The translations under genes were made by a program, and so were the position numbers. Below the pieces are notes generated by a model. It saw only the letters and a list, made by a program, of their open reading frames with translations. It was not told the DNA's origin and did no database searches. From the NCBI GenBank assembly GCA_000435475.1, contig FR896057.1, positions 1 through 14,325 on the forward strand: a stretch of 14,325 nt of DNA, in the 5' to 3' direction. The DNA comes from Cryptobacterium sp. CAG:338. Its GTDB lineage: Bacteria; Actinomycetota; Coriobacteriia; Coriobacteriales; Eggerthellaceae. Shown here one piece after another: positions 13,645-14,325 of this stretch (position 1 is its first letter; the number at the start of each line of letters is the position of its first letter).

Positions 13645-14163
13645 ATGCATCACACACCGCAAAAGCGCATCATTTTAGGCATCGATCCTGGTCTTGCCCA
13701 TACTGGCTGGGGTGTTGTCGCTCAACAAGGTGCTCGGTTAGCGTGTATGGCGTATGGGTGCATTGAAACTCGTTCCAGTCAGCAATTACCCGATCGTCTT
13801 TTTAAGATTTACAGTCAAATATCCGCAGTTGTGGCGCGCTATCAGCCGAGTTGTGTCAGTATCGAAACTGTTTGGTTTGGAACTAACACCACAAGCGCCT
13901 TTGCCACAGGTCAAGCGCGTGGAGCAGCATTGGCAGCATGTGCGTCAACAGTTACGCATTTTGGTGAATATTCACCTAAACAAATCAAGTTAGCTATTGT
14001 CGGTACTGGTTCAGCTGACAAAGCGCAAGTGGAATATATGGTGCAGCATCTTTTGGGTTTGGAGTCAAAGCCTGAACCAGATCATGCTGCAGATGCCTTA
14101 GCGGCAGCAATTTGTTTTGCGAATTACGATCTTGCTTCATTTGGAAAGGCGGATGCCTTATGA
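13645..14163 (+). CDS. ruvC: Holliday junction resolvase RuvC
   Basis: 172 aa, the endonuclease that nicks Holliday junctions symmetrically with the RuvAB branch-migration motor. ILGIDPGLAHTGWGVV carries catalytic D14, SIETVWFG carries E74, and DHAADALAAAI carries H147 and D150. The His at the third acidic site is the variant seen in Thermus thermophilus RuvC (E. coli has Asp), so the active site looks complete. EYSPKQIKLAIVGTGSADK is the conserved DNA-contacting stretch. ATG 13645 follows GGAG at 13631-13634. The stop overlaps the ruvA start (ATGA). It is preceded by an extended -10 promoter and a LexA box, so induction by DNA damage is expected. Confidence 0.97.
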   Translation: MHHTPQKRIILGIDPGLAHTGWGVVAQQGARLACMAYGCIETRSSQQLPDRLFKIYSQISAVVARYQPSCVSIETVWFGTNTTSAFATGQARGAALAACASTVTHFGEYSPKQIKLAIVGTGSADKAQVEYMVQHLLGLESKPEPDHAADALAAAICFANYDLASFGKADAL

Positions 14164-14325
14164 TTGCGTGTTTAAAAGGAACTTTGATTGCAACTTCGCT
14201 CGATGCGGCGGTAATTGATGTTCAAGGTGTCGGCTATCAAGTGCTTATGGCAAGCAAGAGTTTAGCGCGGTTGGGTATGCCTGGCGACACGGTTCGGGTG
14301 CTTACTCATTTGCAAATTCGAGACG
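14160..14325 (+). CDS. ruvA: Holliday junction branch migration protein RuvA, 5' part
   Basis: Partial: the window ends after 55 codons. MIACLKGTLIATSLDAAVID followed by VQGVGYQVLM is the N-terminal OB-fold opening of RuvA (MIxxLKGxL...V-x-GVGY). RuvA binds the four-way junction and recruits the RuvB helicase. It is coupled to ruvC through a 4-nt overlap; ruvB most likely follows outside the window. Confidence 0.95.
   Translation, partial: MIACLKGTLIATSLDAAVIDVQGVGYQVLMASKSLARLGMPGDTVRVLTHLQIRD

Overview
The window is bacterial, almost certainly a Gram-positive actinobacterium. Its best fit is the class Coriobacteriia (Atopobium/Olsenella/Eggerthella-like), inferred from gene order, the look of the proteins, a Tad locus with no outer-membrane secretin, and a LexA box of the CGAAC-N4-GTTYG type before ruvC. 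Base composition looks moderate, below 50% G+C by eye (not calculated). Genus cannot be fixed from the sequence alone.

Positions 1-404 carry no convincing gene. They hold a perfect 9-bp hairpin (14-34), a degenerate 36-nt tandem repeat array (about 83-297) and a cluster of GTGAA/TTCAC half-sites (324-367) just before the first gene. Positions 405-10358 are a tightly packed Tad/Flp type IVc pilus operon on the + strand: cpaB/rcpC, cpaE/tadZ, cpaF/tadA ATPase, tadB, tadC, the Flp major pilin, a second small Flp-like pilin, a TadE-type pseudopilin, a 713-aa TadG-like protein, another TadE/TadF-type pseudopilin and an unrecognised single-pass membrane protein. Most neighbours overlap or abut, so translation is probably coupled. 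The ATPase TadA, positioned by TadZ, would drive the TadB/TadC platform to extrude Flp fibres. TadE/F/G-like proteins would act as minor pilins or anchors, and CpaB as a wall-side scaffold. No prepilin peptidase (TadV/CpaA) is in the window, although four proteins carry the G|Q-x3-E processing motif.

Positions 10359-11646 follow with a DUF192-family protein and a small Cys4 zinc-ribbon protein, probably expressed with or just after the Tad genes. The zinc-ribbon ORF runs 130 nt antisense into the 3' end of thrC (threonine synthase, - strand), and the thrC intrinsic terminator lies inside its coding sequence. Beyond thrC a divergent DtxR/MntR-type metalloregulator is read from a compact shared promoter region with a TATAC-N3-GTATA inverted repeat. 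Next is the Holliday-junction operon ruvC-ruvA (ruvA cut by the window end), with an extended -10 promoter and a near-ideal LexA/SOS box.

The most unusual sequence-level observation is that two genes of the pilus region have tandem duplications running exactly across their stop codons: three 33-nt units after the second pilin and two 23-nt units after the last membrane protein. With the 36-nt array upstream of the operon, this suggests repeated local duplication within and around this locus.
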